A DNA stretch of 64,000 bases from Molossus alvarezi (Eukaryota; Chordata; Mammalia; Chiroptera; Molossidae): the NCBI GenBank assembly GCA_037176705.1, contig CM073891.1, positions 90,726,327-90,790,326 on the forward strand, given 5' to 3'. Made by a program: the position numbers and the translations under genes. Of this stretch, positions 1-12,114 are shown in pieces. The notes beneath the pieces are model-generated. The model was not told the origin of the DNA and ran no database searches. It saw only the letters and a program-made list of their open reading frames with translations. Within the stretch, counting starts at the first letter, position 1. Each line of letters begins with the position of its first letter.

Positions 1-811
1 AAAATCTCTTCCCTTTTTGAAGATTTTCAGAAAATTGCCCAGAAACAAACAGACAAACAAACAAAAAAATTTTAAAAACTGAGATTGCAAAACCATTTAC
101 TTTGGACTATAAAAGTGTCAGATAAGGAGACTTATCTCTCAGGTATTAATATTAATATAAAATGTCCCAGGAAAAATAAAGTTTAAAGGTCTGCTTTTAT
201 TTGCCGCCAAATCGCCCAATTACATTTTCCAGCTTAAAACTGAAGAAAATTCATTCTTGGAGTAAAAGGTGAATGCTTAATATCCTAAACAGTGGGGTTA
301 TATATTACAATTTAACACACTTTTTTTTTAGGAAAACTACTATATACCTTCAACTCTTAATTTCCCTCTGAAATGGCCTCGATCATATTAATCTTTAAAC
401 ACTAAAAGGATAATCTTTTAGAATTACAAAACCAAATTCCCCCCGCTGAAATTCAGTTTTCATGTACCTTAACCATACTGACCATATTTCAGCAGGCTTA
501 TCATGATTGATAAGTTGTAAATAAAGTTCATTAAGTCAGGTGCTTTGATATTAAATGCAAATAATTTCAGGGACCAGATATAAAGGCCAGACCAAATCAG
601 AGCCTGCAGGTCCTTAACACGGTGCTCCTTTGCCTGGTCTTGGAATCCGAATGGCACAAAACCCTCTGAGTCACTGCAGAGTCCGAGTTCTCAGGGGAGT
701 GTTGCAAACTGAAAAGGTAACTTGGCTAAGAGGAATAATTGCCATTTCTCACATTTGGAGAAGGAAAGCTTTTGGGTTCTCTTTCTGGATCATGTACATA
801 TAGCCGGGTTG
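1..811. other. HYAL4 intron, left end of window
   Basis: AT-rich sequence with no recognisable exon or repeat. It lies upstream of the 90-nt HYAL4 exon, so it should be intronic; the large catalytic exon of HYAL4 must lie outside the window, since no open frame resembling it occurs here. Confidence 0.6.
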
Positions 812-826
812 GATTAAATAACTTTT

Positions 827-1012
827 CCCCCCTTTATTGAGAGAGAGAGAGGAAGTGAGAGGGAGAGAGAGATAGAAACGATGAGAGAGAACATCGATTG
901 GCAGCCTCCTGCATTCTCCCCACCGGGGATCGGGACCACAACCTGGTCATGTGTTCTGACTGGGAATCAAACTTGGCGACCTCTATGGTGCATGGGTTGA
1001 AACAGCCGGACA
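827..1012 (-). mobile_element. Ves SINE
   Basis: Antisense Ves copy: GA-rich tract, then the TGGCAGCCTCCTGCA body, then a degraded tRNA-like head ending in CAGCCGG. It is flanked by a target-site duplication of 15 bp with one mismatch (812-826 and 1013-1027, GATTAAATAACTTTT and GATTAAACAACTTTT). The head is internally shortened. Confidence 0.88.
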
Positions 1013-1107
1013 GATTAAACAACTTTTGCTGGCTATTTACAGGCTGTCTTCAAAATAATATCTCATTTGGCTAAATGTAAGTTTTTCTTTAAAAATATTT
1101 AATAAGT

Positions 1108-1691
1108 GTTTTCTCAAAAAATTAAAAATTGAACTGCCATTTGAACAAGTGATCCCTTTTCTAGAAATATATCCTAAGAAGCCTGTGAACACCAATCAGA
1201 AAGAATATATGTACCCCTATGTTCATTGCAGCACTATTTACAATTGCTAAGATCTGGAAACAGCCTAAGTGTCCATTAATAGACAAGTGGATACAAAAGC
1301 TGTGGTATATATACACAATGGCACACTATGCAGGTTTAAGAAAAAAAGGTCTCTTATCCTATGAGATAATGTGGAGGGACCTGGAGAGTATTAGGCTAAG
1401 TGAAATAAGCCAATCAGAGAAAGACAAATATCACATGATCTCACTTATTTGTGGAATATAATGAACAAAATAAGCTGATGAACAAAATAGACCCAGAGGC
1501 GTAGTAGTAGGGTACAGACTGACAAACCTCAGAAGAGGGGCATGGGAAGAGGGAAGAGATAAACCAAAGAACTTATATGCATGTATGTGTAACCAATGGA
1601 CATAGACATCAATTCTAGAATTGGGGGGGGGGGGCAGGATAGGGGAAAAAGGAGAAACAGCTGTAACAAAAATAAATTAATAAAAAAATTT
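1108..1691 (+). mobile_element. 5'-truncated LINE-1, 3' end
   Basis: Sense L1 tail in the HYAL4 intron. Positions 1219-1461 encode the ORF2 C-terminus ([16 protein letters not shown], then [11 protein letters not shown]), followed by a G-rich 3'UTR and an A-rich tail. AT-rich direct repeats near 1091-1107 and 1692-1706 look like the target-site duplication. It is homologous to the 3' part of the long L1 at the right end of the window. Confidence 0.88.
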
Positions 1692-1873
1692 AAAAAATTT
1701 AATAGGTTTTTCAATGTGATTATAGAGTGCAATTTCTGAGCCTTGGGTCATTCAACATTTTTGTTAAGAAAGTAGAAAATAGTTTCATCCTATTAGATTC
1801 AGCCTCTAATCCTAATTTCTGGCATGTTGTTTTATATTCAAATGAATAATGAACTGCACTCTCTTCAATCTAG

Positions 1874-1963
1874 CAAGATCTAATCAGCACCATTGGAGAA
1901 AGTGCTGCCTTGGGAGCTGCTGGCATTGTTATCTGGGGAGACATGAATTTAACTTCATCCAAG
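1874..1963 (+). CDS. HYAL4: HYAL4 penultimate coding exon (hyaluronidase 4)
   Basis: Internal exon of exactly 90 nt, 30 codons, phase 0 at both ends, bounded by a TAG acceptor (1871-1873) and a GTAAG donor (1964). It encodes the end of the glycosyl hydrolase 56 barrel, with motifs [18 protein letters not shown] and DMNLTSS. The gene was assigned to HYAL4 rather than SPAM1 from this wording and from the next exon. HYAL4 is a GPI-anchored member of the family that acts mainly on chondroitin sulfate. The SPAM1 paralogue in this window has an equivalent 90-nt exon at 39696-39785. The catalytic DxE motif lies on an upstream exon outside the window. Confidence 0.93.
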
Positions 1964-2109
1964 GTAAGACAGTACCTTGAAGGTTTAGTAAACATTGTTC
2001 AGAGAATTTGCTCTGTTTTCCTATAAAGCTCACTAATCAGAGGTCTCATGGCTTTCACAGTAAACCAGCTTTAGAAAATAAGTCCGAATCAGTGCCTGAT
2101 ACATAGATG

Positions 2110-2390
2110 GAGCTCAATAAATACTAACTTTTATTAAGAGACTAATAAAGATACTGATATTTGTTGAATGTTTACTATGTGCTAGGATTGTGCTGAGTGC
2201 TTTTTTGTTTAGGGTTTTCTCAATTACTAGTCATAATAACCTTCATGAGGTAGGGACTACCATCATTATTTACAGCTGAGGAAATAAGAGACGAAACCTA
2301 CCTGAAGTAACAGCTGGTTATGCTAGTTAGTGGTGGAACTGGCATTAACCACAGGTAGCTTCACCCAGAAGCCCTTCCATTCAACCACTA
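2110..2390 (-). repeat. MIR SINE remnant
   Basis: Antisense MIR pattern in order: TTTACTATGTGCTAGG, CTTCATGAGGTAGG, CAGCTGAGGAAAT, then a GTGGTGGAACTGGCATT core. Old and diverged. It lies in the last HYAL4 intron. Confidence 0.7.
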
Positions 2391-3561
2391 CATAAAATGT
2401 GTTATATCCTCTTTTGAGAAGTACAAACAGATGGTAATTTTTAAGTTATCACATTAAACTTATTTTTCCTCTACAGAGAAATTAGCTTAAATTAATAGCC
2501 TTTAAAATAAGATTTATGTGTCTCATCAAATTTGTCCCAGCTCAGATACTATGTACTCCAAGACATCTTCCTAGTTTTTCCTAATCCATATTAATCACAA
2601 TCTCTTCTGTATTTCCAGATGTTGTTTGTTTCACTGTATAGTGTAATATATTTTGCCTTGACTTGTACCCTCAACACTTTTTGTTAAATTGATTTTTTTG
2701 CATGTTTACGATGATATGATATTCTTAGAATTTCACAACCTCTTGTGAAACTATTTGTGACAATATAAGGCTAAAAGTCTCCTCTGTCCATGTATGAGAA
2801 TTACATGGAAACTGAGAGAATGACTTCATTTCTCCCCAGGTGTGATATTTCCCCTTCAGCCTACATGGCTCATGAGAAGAGCTTGATCAAGAAGCTGACT
2901 GCACAAACCAGTTGGCTTCTATTTAGAACACAGAATAGGAACCACCCCCCCACCCCCCAAAAAAAAGAAAGAAGGAAAAGAAAATAGACCTTGTCAGCCT
3001 TCCAGGCTTTCCTCTATTTGAATTGTATATAGACAACTGGAACCCAAGGCGATTGGTATTTGAACATAGTTAACAGAAAAATCCAGAAGGCTATACATTG
3101 ATGGTCAACAATACATTGGTAGAATATGATGATTCGGGTTCTAACACAACCATGGAAGGTACCACGGACCTAAAAGGTGGCAGAAGAACAGCAGTTCTGA
3201 CATGGTTTCTAATCTAAGTCTGTTCCCTTTTTTCACACCCATGTACTTGGGAGCTAGGAGGGGAGAAAAAGGATATAAATTGGCGGAAGGCAAGGTCACA
3301 TATGCTGACTCTGGGGCCCATTTACAAGTTCGGTTGCTTAGCTCTACTGTAATATACTCTCCATGCCCGACCCTTTGACTTCTCACCCTTTCTGATGTGG
3401 GTCCCCTGTGCTATGGTGCCTCAGCCTGAGTTCACCAACTGGAACCAAGCTGCTAGGTTTCAGTCAAGCCCAAAGAGTGATGTTTTGTGGGGCTAGAATG
3501 CTTCAACCCTATCAGGACCAGAAAACCCCCCACTAAAATCCATTTGTTTCTGCATGTCTAG
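2391..3561. other. Remainder of last HYAL4 intron
   Basis: No exon or clear repeat recognised. A C/A-rich low-complexity patch lies at 2944-2985. Confidence 0.55.
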
Positions 3562-3963
3562 GGCAACTGTACAAAGGTGAAGCAGTTTGTGAATTCCGAA
3601 CTAGGGAGCTACATAGTCAACGTGACCAGAGCAGCTGAGATGTGTAGTCTTCACCTCTGCAGGAATAACGGGAGATGCATAAGGAAGGTGTGGAGAGCTC
3701 CAGATTACCTTCACTTGAATCCTGCAAGTTACCACATAGAGGCCTCTGAGGATGGAGAATTTAATGTGAAAGGAGAAGCACATGATGCAGACCTGGCAGT
3801 GATGGCGGAGAAGTTTTCCTGCCATTGTTATCAGGGATACGCAGGGGCTGACTGCAGAGAAATGAAGATTGTTGATGGCTGTTCTGGGGTTTCCTCTTTT
3901 CCTGGCTCACTGGTAACACTATGTCTGCTGGTTTTAGGAGATTATTTGAGCATTCAGTTGTGA
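3562..3963 (+). CDS. HYAL4: HYAL4 terminal coding exon
   Basis: Last coding exon: acceptor TAG at 3559-3561, phase 0, 133 codons plus TGA stop. It begins with GNCTKVKQF and carries the C-terminal EGF-like region with its cysteines (CSLHLCRNNGRCIRK; FSCHCYQGYAGADC) and the LHLNPASYHIEASEDG segment typical of HYAL4. The tail after about residue 105 is a hydrophobic segment (SLVTLCLLVLGDYLSIQL) as expected of a GPI-attachment signal, although an aspartate interrupts it. An N-glycosylation sequon NVT is present. No frameshift or stop is seen, so the 3' part of the gene looks functional. There is no convincing AATAAA close downstream; an ATTAAA occurs at 4458-4463, beyond a Ves insertion. Confidence 0.94.
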   Translation, partial: GNCTKVKQFVNSELGSYIVNVTRAAEMCSLHLCRNNGRCIRKVWRAPDYLHLNPASYHIEASEDGEFNVKGEAHDADLAVMAEKFSCHCYQGYAGADCREMKIVDGCSGVSSFPGSLVTLCLLVLGDYLSIQL

Positions 3964-4108
3964 GATAATTGAGTTTAAAGAGACTCTAGAGTAGTAACTT
4001 AGGAAAGAGATGAAACAACAGTTTTTCTCTTGTGAAATCCATTGAGAGGTATTATATGTAGACATTATGTATGTCACTTAACTTAAATAGTAGCATATAC
4101 TTTATTTA

Positions 4109-4293
4109 TTTTTCTTTATTGATTTTTAGAGATAGAGGAAGGGAGAGGGGGAGAGAGAGAGAAACATCAATGAGAGAAACATCTACTGGCTGCCTCCTGC
4201 ATGCCCCCCACTGAGGATCAGGCCTACAACCTGGGCATGTGCTCTTGGTGCATGGGGTGATGCTCAACCACTAAGCCACACTGGCTGGGTGTA
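4109..4293 (-). mobile_element. Ves SINE
   Basis: Antisense Ves copy with GA tract, CTGGCTGCCTCCTGCATG body and head ending CCACACTGGCTGGG. Target-site duplication GCATATACTTTATTTA-like at 4093-4108 and 4294-4309. It sits only about 150 bp past the HYAL4 stop, so it may lie in the HYAL4 3'UTR. Confidence 0.88.
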
Positions 4294-4309
4294 ACATACA
4301 CTTTATTTA

Positions 4310-5080
4310 GCTTCCATTTCGTTAAGAAACCAGATCCAGGAGTAAAATCAATGCACTCTCTTTCCTTATTGGAATGTTTAAGTTGTTTTGAAACTAAAGC
4401 AAATATATTGTAGTCTTTATAGGAACATGGTATATACATAAAAGTATACATATAAATATTAAATTATTGATTTCAAAGACTGGTTTCCCAACTAGCAATT
4501 TAGTTAAGAAAAGATTACTAAGTAATCATCTGACTCAACAAACAGGTCACCTTAGGGTGTGACCTTGTGATCTGGTCCACTGAAGAGGATCAAACGTAGG
4601 GTTCCTGTTTCAGCCTGGTTCAAACCAGGCTCTGCTGCCTGCCTGGGCTCATGGAGTGAAGACCCCGTTCCTTCTGTTCCTGATGTGGCTTCTCCTGAAG
4701 GTGCAGGGACTGAGGCCAGGGAAGCTGTCCTCTACTCCTTGCACAGGTGTCTGTCCCACTATGGCGCCCCTCACCCTCTGGAGTCCCTCTCTCACAGACC
4801 CTGGCCATTTAAATACTGTGAAATGCTTCAGAATAATGTTCACACTCTCCTTTGCTGACATTGCTCTAGATCTGAAAGCTGGAGCCATGTTAATAAAAAT
4901 GCAGTTGGTGCCTTTTGCAAGCAAAAACCATTGTTAAAAAAACAATAATTACATGTAAGGGACTCAGAGGTGCTATTGGGAAAGGGATCTACCAAGAAAT
5001 ATGCCATATTTTTGGCCTGCATGTATGAATTTTGAATGTGATTTACAGTCAGTTTGAATCTAATTTGTATTACAGATTCA
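4310..5080. other. HYAL4 downstream flank, unassigned
   Basis: No repeat family recognised with confidence. It contains a 93-codon open frame at 4656-4937 with a leader-like N-terminus, discussed under findings and not called as a gene. Confidence 0.5.
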
Positions 5081-5084
5081 TTAC

Positions 5085-5235
5085 CCATCTGGTTGTGTGA
5101 CCCTGGCAAGTTCTTTATAGTCCCCCTTTTCTCATCTAAAATTTGGTAATGCAATTCCTATCTACGTGAATTATTCTGAGGAGTAAATGAAATAACACAT
5201 CCCATGCATACTTTGGCTCTTAGTTTATGTTTTTA
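5085..5235 (+). repeat. Probable MIR remnant
   Basis: Sense MIR-like order: GGTTGTGTGACCCTGGCAAG, TTCTCATCT, GTAAATGAAATAA. Strongly diverged. Confidence 0.45.
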
Positions 5236-5689
5236 ATCTTCATCAATCTTCTCTTGATCTTCAAAATAAAGGAAATACTTGGGCTAAAACAGAGTTTTGG
5301 ACAACTTTCTCTTTCCAGTGTTATTTGTGATCACTTATGCATTTATGATTATGATTATGATAACTTATGTGTTCTTTTGAGGGGCATGCTCAACTGATTG
5401 GATTTCCTTCCCCTGGAGACAATCTACTTGGAAGGTAACTTAAAGTAGGTATGATGCTAATTATTGAAAGCATGAGAGCTGATTCAATCTCTTTCTCTGC
5501 CTCTTTTGTCTTTCTATGAAACATTTGCAACTCAGGCATGTCCTTTTTAACTCTGGATCCCTGCTTATCAGAGGTTACTGACATTGTTAAGGTCAATTTC
5601 TAAATGTAAAATACAAATGAAACAAAACAAAAGAATAACTTATTATAATAGCATAAATAAGAGGTAACATTACATAGATTAACTTTTAA

Positions 5690-6310
5690 AAATGTAAGTT
5701 TATTTTCATATTAAATATGATATAATCACATTATAGAAAATTTTCAAAATAGAAAAAGTAACAAAGGAAATCACCAATAAACACTATATCATATATTGGT
5801 AACCTTTGGTGTATTTCTTCGTTAACATTCTTTCTAAAGACTTTGTTTTGTTAATCCTCACCTGAGTATATATTTTTTCCATTGATTTTTAGAGAGAGTG
5901 GAAGGGAAGGAAGGAGGGAGAGAAGGAGAGAGAAAGAGAAGCATCGACGTGAGAGAGACACATCAATTGGTTGCATCCTGCCTGCACTCCGAACGGGGCT
6001 GGAGATTACACCTGCAACCCAGGTATGTGCTCTTGACCAGGAATCAAACCATGACCCTTCCATCCTTTGGCTGACTCTCTAACCACTGAGACACTCTGGC
6101 CAGGGTTAGAGATATTTTTAAACATGGTTGTAATAATAACATATGCATATGTTGCCTCCTGTGTTTTTCACTTAATTATGTTACAAGTAGTTTTTATGCT
6201 ATTTCATAATCTTCATAAATATAATTTAAATATAATTTTTAAGGCCACATAATGTTTATCAACTAGATATAGCACAATTTAAGTAATAATTTCCTTAAGC
6301 TTTGATTTTT
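5690..6310 (-). repeat. Old L1M-type LINE-1 remnant, split by Ves
   Basis: Antisense old L1 3' sequence on both sides of the Ves copy at about 5848-6106. The right half shows a decayed form of the GGCTGCATAATATTCC region. Subfamily not determined. Confidence 0.5.
5848..6106 (-). mobile_element. Ves SINE (TCCTC...GAG-tail class)
   Basis: Antisense copy with the longer 3' tail (TCCTCACCTGAGTATAT on this strand), GA tract, GGTTGCATCCTGCC body and head ending CACTCTGGCCAGGG. It carries CpG sites such as ATCGACGTGAGAG. Confidence 0.85.
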
Positions 6311-6399
6311 AAATGTCAAGCTTTTACTATTTAGACACCTCATCAGAGAAGACTTTCCAAATCACCCTCCTAATTCATTCATTCATTTATTAATTTGTA

Positions 6400-6760
6400 T
6401 ATTAATCAATGTAATAAGCATTGCTTCTTACCAGGTACTGTTCAAGGATTTGAAACACATCCTTGCCTTCTTGAAATTTACATTCTACCTGGTGGAGACA
6501 GACATTAAACATACAAATAAGTAATTTATATCAGATGTTAGATTTGGATGGGAAAGAAAATAGAGAACAGAGTGGGAGAGGGTGGGATTTTCCATGTGTT
6601 GAACCTCATTGAGCAAATGCTGTTGAGTCAGTGGGATTCAGCCATGAGGATACTGGGAAGAGTATGCCAGGTAAATGAATCAGCTCTTGCACACTGGATG
6701 GTGGGCCTGGAGTACTCAAGGAAGAGCAAAGAGGGCTGTGAGGCCGGATACGTCACATAA
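6400..6760 (-). repeat. L2 LINE remnant
   Basis: Antisense L2 3' region: ACCAGGTACTGTTCAAGG, TGAAATTTACATTCTACC, GGAGACAGACATTAAAC, then diverged upstream L2. Confidence 0.55.
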
Positions 6761-6829
6761 CTGCTGGCTTCCCTTGTTTACTCTTTGATCTGCAGGGTTT
6801 GTGAAATGGTATATATTATATATGTGTTT

Positions 6830-6965
6830 ATTTTGTGTCTTCTCTCACTAAAATGTAAGTTAGGAACATGAGAACTTCATTTTGTTCACTGCTGAAACAC
6901 TACTTGCTACAGTGCCCAGCACATAGTAGATTCTCAAAGTGTATTTTGAATGAATCAATAGTGAT
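6830..6965 (+). repeat. L2 LINE 3' end
   Basis: Sense L2 3' terminus: AAAATGTAAGTTAGGAACATG, TTGTTCACTGCTGAA, GTGCCCAGCACATAGTAG, then TGAATGAATCAA. Confidence 0.75.
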
Positions 6966-8526
6966 TCAGAAACCTGAATCAAAGTGGAATCTATAAATAT
7001 GTTAGAAGGGTCTTTTTTAAACTCTGCGTATTAATAGTGAGTCATGCGAAGTCATTCTCAAGCATTACTGTTCTGTTCTTAGCACATTTGCCTCTAAAAT
7101 CACATGGTTTAACTCCTCTGTGAAAAGGTGAGGCCCGAAGAGAATAAATCACTCGGCAAAGTCAACCAGTTTGCAAAAGAGCCCAGTCTGGAATCTGGGT
7201 TGCTAAATATTCTTTCCACCATAACTCTGCTTGTAAAGGAATCCAAATATATTTGTTCATCATTTGATTATGACTTCAATGCATTTTTTTTTTATTATTA
7301 ATTTGGACTGTTGCTACTGATTATATTCAGTCAATCTCCAAATTTTCCAGCTGAAGAGTCTCTGTGGACTTATCTTGGCTCAATGCTCCTGGGGAGGAAG
7401 TCCACCTCCTAGGCTGCTTAATGACCACAGCTTCTTAGTGTCTTCCTAACTTCCCTTTATGGTAACGGCAAGATACTCAGCCTCCCTACTCTTCCATGTT
7501 CTGTTTTATAGAAGGGAGCTAATAATTGTATTTTTTGTTCTTTTATACAGATTTAATATCACATAAAAAACTAGCAAATGTTAGCTATTATTATCAAGTA
7601 CCTTCGTTATTGGTCCCCATGAAAGCTGTGATAGGTAGAAGAAATTATGTCTGACTCGTAGTGAAATTACTTAATATCACCCGGAAGTATCCAGCCTTGA
7701 ACCCTTTTCTTTTGACTAAAACTAGTTATCTTTTCATTATATCTCAACAGAAAATACAGACAACTTACTTGCATCACATTTCTTTTCATTGATTTACAGA
7801 GAATCATAGCCCACAAGTGCAGTGACTCTGGCGTCAGTCAGCCAGGGTTGACCACAGTGAAGAAAACTTACATTATGTAACGAATCTACCAGCAATGTAC
7901 TACTCTTAGCTCTCATAATCTAAATATATAAATATCATTAACCCTTAAAAATACCAAGGTCTCTTAGGCAAATGTCTGATTCTAGGCCTAAGAGAGGGAA
8001 ATGCACAAGATGAATATGGAACACTTTTTATACCATAAAGCAAGGATGCTATCAAGGATCACTAGGATTATACAAAAATCATCACTGGTTAACTTAGAGT
8101 CAGTCTCCTACTGATAAAGGAGAAAAACTTGAAAATCACTACAGAAATAACTGCAGTAGATTGAAATGCATTAATTATATTGAAATCCATGAGGTCAAAA
8201 TGATACAAGAAAAAAACCTTCATTGACCACCTTTGAAGAATGTGAAGGAAGCGAGTCATTACTCTGCAAACAGGTAAATAAAGGGAAAGAATCAATCATT
8301 TATTATACATTTCCTATATGAACTACACCTCAGGGTAACCAAATAGTGGAGGAAGGGAAGTTTCTTCTTGTTGAAACCAATGACTGAAGAAGGATGACAG
8401 AATATAACCATTTTGCAATTTCTAACGACGAATAGATCCAGGCTAACTCTCAATGGCTGCTAGTATCACACGCAAAAATAAAACCAGACATTACATACCA
8501 CCTAACTGAAGTATGTTAACATCAGT
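6966..8526. other. Intergenic, unassigned
   Basis: No gene or confidently named repeat. A weak MIR-like patch lies near 7110-7230. Confidence 0.5.
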
Positions 8527-8544
8527 TAAAAATAAATCCTTATA

Positions 8545-8798
8545 GCCCTGGCCTGTTTGGCTCAGCGGTTAGAGCGTCAGCCTGTGGTCCAGAGAGACCC
8601 GGGTTCAGTTCCCGCTAAGGGCACGTACCTCGGTTGCAGTTTGTTCCTGGCCCTGGTTGGGTTTTGCGGGTGGCAACCATTCAATGTGTCCCTTTGACGT
8701 CGATGTTTCTTTCTCTCTCTCTTCCTCTCTCTCCCTCCCACTCTATCTGAACAAAAAACGAAAAAATGTCCTCTGGTGAGGATAAAATTAAATAAATA
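8545..8798 (+). mobile_element. Ves SINE (TCCTC...GAGGA-tail class)
   Basis: Sense copy: head CCCTGGCCTGTTTGGCTCAG, GGTTAGAGCGTCAGCC, B-box-like GGGTTCAGTTCCCG, TC-rich tract, then tail TGTCCTCTGGTGAGGATAAA. Target-site duplication AATAAATCCTTATA (8531-8544 and 8799-8812). Confidence 0.9.
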
Positions 8799-9009
8799 AA
8801 TAAATCCTTATAAAAATCAAACAAAATCTGATCAGTCTCTACCAATTCACAGAAAATATAAGAAACAAAGAAAAATACAAAACAACACATCAAGGATGTA
8901 ATGATCAAAATTCAGATCTTAAGAACTCTAGAGGACAAATAACTTGGTTTGATCAACAAGTAAATGCAAAATCAAAAACAAAAAAAGAAGATAGAACTCA
9001 TATGCATAT

Positions 9010-9125
9010 CAATGTGGGGCTTCTTGTTAAATTACAGCACATTTGTACAAGGGAATAACATTCAGTTAAAAAAAAAAGATTTAAAAAGATTGAGGAAGTT
9101 CTCTATAAGCTGATGTCAAAAGATG
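9010..9125 (+). repeat. Old L1M 3' remnant
   Basis: Sense old-L1 pattern: TTACAGCACATTTGTACAAG, then GATTGAGGAAGTTCTCTA and CTGATGTCAAAAGAT. Its 3' side is cut by a Ves insertion. Confidence 0.5.
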
Positions 9126-9341
9126 AGTGGCTGGTGTAGCTCAGTTGGTTGAGAGTGTCATCCTGTGCACAGAGAGGTCACTGGTCCAAGTCCTGGTCAG
9201 GGCACATACCGAGGTTGCAGGTTTAATACCCTGGTGGGGTATGTATGGGGGGCAACTGGTGAATTATTCTTTCTTTTTTTCCCTCTCCCTTCCTCTCTCT
9301 CTCTCTCTAAAAAAAAAAAAATCAATAAAAACATATTTAAA
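9126..9341 (+). mobile_element. Ves SINE (AATCAATAAA-tail class)
   Basis: Sense copy: GTGGCTGGTGTAGCTCAGTT head, GGTTGCAGG body, TC tract, AAAAATCAATAAAAACATATTT tail. Short target-site duplication AAAAGATG (9118-9125 and 9342-9349). Confidence 0.88.
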
Positions 9342-9349
9342 AAAAGATG

Positions 9350-11390
9350 TTGAAAATACAGTTATCTTGTTTAAATGTTATTGTGACTTGTATCTAATCA
9401 TATTAAAGAAAACTCATGATCTTATACATTAGAAAAGTATTTCTAAACACATTTTAGAGCGACTTCCTGGAGATAGCTAAACAAATTGAAAGTTTCTTAA
9501 GCATTTGCTGGTTATGGAACTCTAAGGGATACTAATACAGACGCCATAAGTGACTGACCAACTGAGTTCAAGGAATTGATCATCTCATCAAGAAAAGGGG
9601 AACCAAAGAAGCCATTACTAAGTCACGTACATCACACGTAATCTACAGTGCTATCAATTTTTTAGATATTTTCTTATTCTAAGCTTTGAGCAGCAATTAT
9701 GTTGTATTATTATAATTTAAAATTAAAGAATAAAATTTAATGAGAAAATAAATATTGTGTCAAAGTGAATGTTAATATTATACTTTTTGTTTCTACCAGA
9801 GAATTAAATATATAAACTTACTGCTTCCTTTGTCTTTAATGCTAATCTTAAGAACTTGAAATTTTTTTAATGTTACTGAACATTCATTTATGAACTTTAC
9901 ACTTTGTTCTCTGTGGGACTGGGCACCATCAATTTCTCACTACAAGTATTACTAATTGTGGGAACTTAGAGCAGTGTACTCTGTTCACTGTGCCTGGGAA
10001 ATACAAGTCTTAGGTCATCACTGAGACTATTCATTGCATTTGTTCTATTCAGATACTGAGAAAAGTAATTTTCTGCGATGAAATTTATTGTTACTCCAAA
10101 GTAACTTACAATTCCCTTGTCAAGACAGAATGAATAGTAAATATTGTACTTGTAATGTATTACCTGTTGCTGTGCACCTAAATGTAACAGGATGCTATAC
10201 TCTTTCACTTAGGAGCATTTACTGATTTTAATGTGTGTGTATTCTTACAATCTATATTTCCCTTTGGACTTAAAAAAGATGTCATTATCCCCTATTAAAA
10301 AGTATTAATTTATTTTGTCCTCTGGAGGCAGATGGTCCTAGACTCTACTCTACATAGAACAAAGGGACTAAGGATAGTCAGTCTCATTACTTGATCCCCC
10401 CTTTCCCAACCCTAGAGATACATGAATACACACATGGGTATACCTAGGTGACAACTGGGAGAGGGTAGCCCTAAATTAGGTAGTGCTCTGTGCTAGAGAA
10501 GCATTTGTCATTAAAAGAGTTATAAGATTCTTTCAAATGCTCCCAGCTTGATACTTACCTTGCAGGATCAAATTTTATTTCACAAGAGAATTGTGAAAGA
10601 CATTTCCTTAGTGGAGTTCAAGCATCCTCCAAGAAGAAATAGTCTGAAATGCTAACGAGAGTCATTATCAGGGGCTATTTTCCAGTATGACAGAAATATA
10701 TAACAGAGATGTCCTTTATTAGTAAGGAGGAAAAACCAAGTGCTGTGTTCCTTAATCAAGACCAACTGTCCACTTTTCAATCCATTACCTCTTTCCACAG
10801 ACTCCCAAGATATACATCTACAGATACCTACTTGGCCTGCAACTTTTTAAAAATAAACTTTCCCAATAACTTTGGTACCATTAGGCCTGACTATGTAAAT
10901 TGAGAAAGAGGTGAAGAACAGAAGAAAGGAAATTATACATGAGTGACTAGATCAAATGCTGGCTTTGAAACTATCTATTCTTTCCTTTTATTTGACCCAC
11001 ATATTGTTAACAGTCACTGGCTCAAAGGGATCCCCCAAGGTCCCTTTTACTGTCTGTTGTCCACCCCTTTCAGTGTGCTTCCCCTCCTCCCTTCCTTCCA
11101 TTAATTCAGCAAGGTTTTGCCTTCATTGGATCCCGTGTGATCAAGCAAACGCTGCCCTCTGCAGGACTTTATGTGAAATTGCAACCTGTCTTGGCTCCCT
11201 CCCCTTTTTCTTCTGCTTCTTTCATTCTCTTCAGTTTTTCCTGAGAAAACTTCCTTAATAAATCAGTTGCACATAAAACCTCATGTTAGGGTCTGCAGCT
11301 GGGGAACCTTACCTAAATATTATTTATTCTCCAAACATTTAGAAACAAACATAGAAAAGGAGCTTGCTTGTCTTTCGCATGGAAACAATA
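9350..11390. other. Intergenic, unassigned
   Basis: AT-rich DNA. The open frames at 10709-10903 and 10956-11258 lack any recognisable domain and look like chance. Confidence 0.5.
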
Positions 11391-11394
11391 CAAT

Positions 11395-11760
11395 GGACAA
11401 GTCAAAACATGAATCGGAAAAAGATATTTGGAACTTACAGCAAAGGCCTAATTCCCCTAATATGTAAAGAGTTCTTAAGCAAATCAGCGCAAAGTGACCC
11501 AAACCTAAATGGGAAAATGACATGAACATTAAAATCACAGTAAAGAAAATATGAATAGCTTAATTTCTCAAAATAAAATAATTTACGATTAAAATGACAA
11601 TGAGATATCATTTTTACATTACTTAACAAAGTATAATAATATAATGTTAGCCTGGGTATGGGGAAATAAAACTCAAGTTTTGGAGGAATTGTTAACTGAT
11701 AAGATCTCTTTAAGAGTTTTTATACTTTAAAATGGAAATGACTTGCATTTTCAACACTAC
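11395..11760 (+). repeat. Old L1M ORF2 3' remnant
   Basis: Sense, decayed end of L1 ORF2: GACAAGTCAAAACATGAAT, AGATATTTGGAACTTACAGC, CCCTAATATGTAAAGAGTTC, GGGAAAATGACATGAACA, ATGACAATGAGATATCATTT, in canonical order. Confidence 0.65.
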
Positions 11761-11804
11761 TTGCTCTTTTTCTCATTCTTTTTAAATTCTGTAATGGCAT
11801 TTGC

Positions 11805-12085
11805 TATTGTCTGTATGTTGTGTCCTCTCAAAATTCATGTTAAAATTCGAATGCCTGATGTGATGGTATCAGGATGTGGGGCCACCGGGAGGTGATTCCT
11901 TCATTTGTGAAACCCTAATGAATGGAATTAGTACTTTTTAAAGAGGCCCCAGTGAGCTCCTTAGGCCTTTCCACATATGAAGGGACAAGAAGTCTGCAAC
12001 TCAGAAGAGGGACCTCACTGTTGTTTCTAAGTCTCCCAGTCTGTGGTCTTTGTTATAGCAGCCCCAGGGGACTAGGACAGCAGTT
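11805..12085 (+). repeat. MaLR (MLT1/MST-type) LTR
   Basis: Sense MaLR LTR signature: TGTGTCCTCTCAAAATTCATG, TGTGATGGTATCAGGATGTG, GGGAGGTGATTCC, AAAGAGGCCCCAGTGAGCTC, TCTCCCAGTCTGTGGTCTTT, TTATAGCAGCCC. Confidence 0.8.
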
Positions 12086-12114
12086 ATCACTCTGAAATTT
12101 TGTATTTACTTGCT

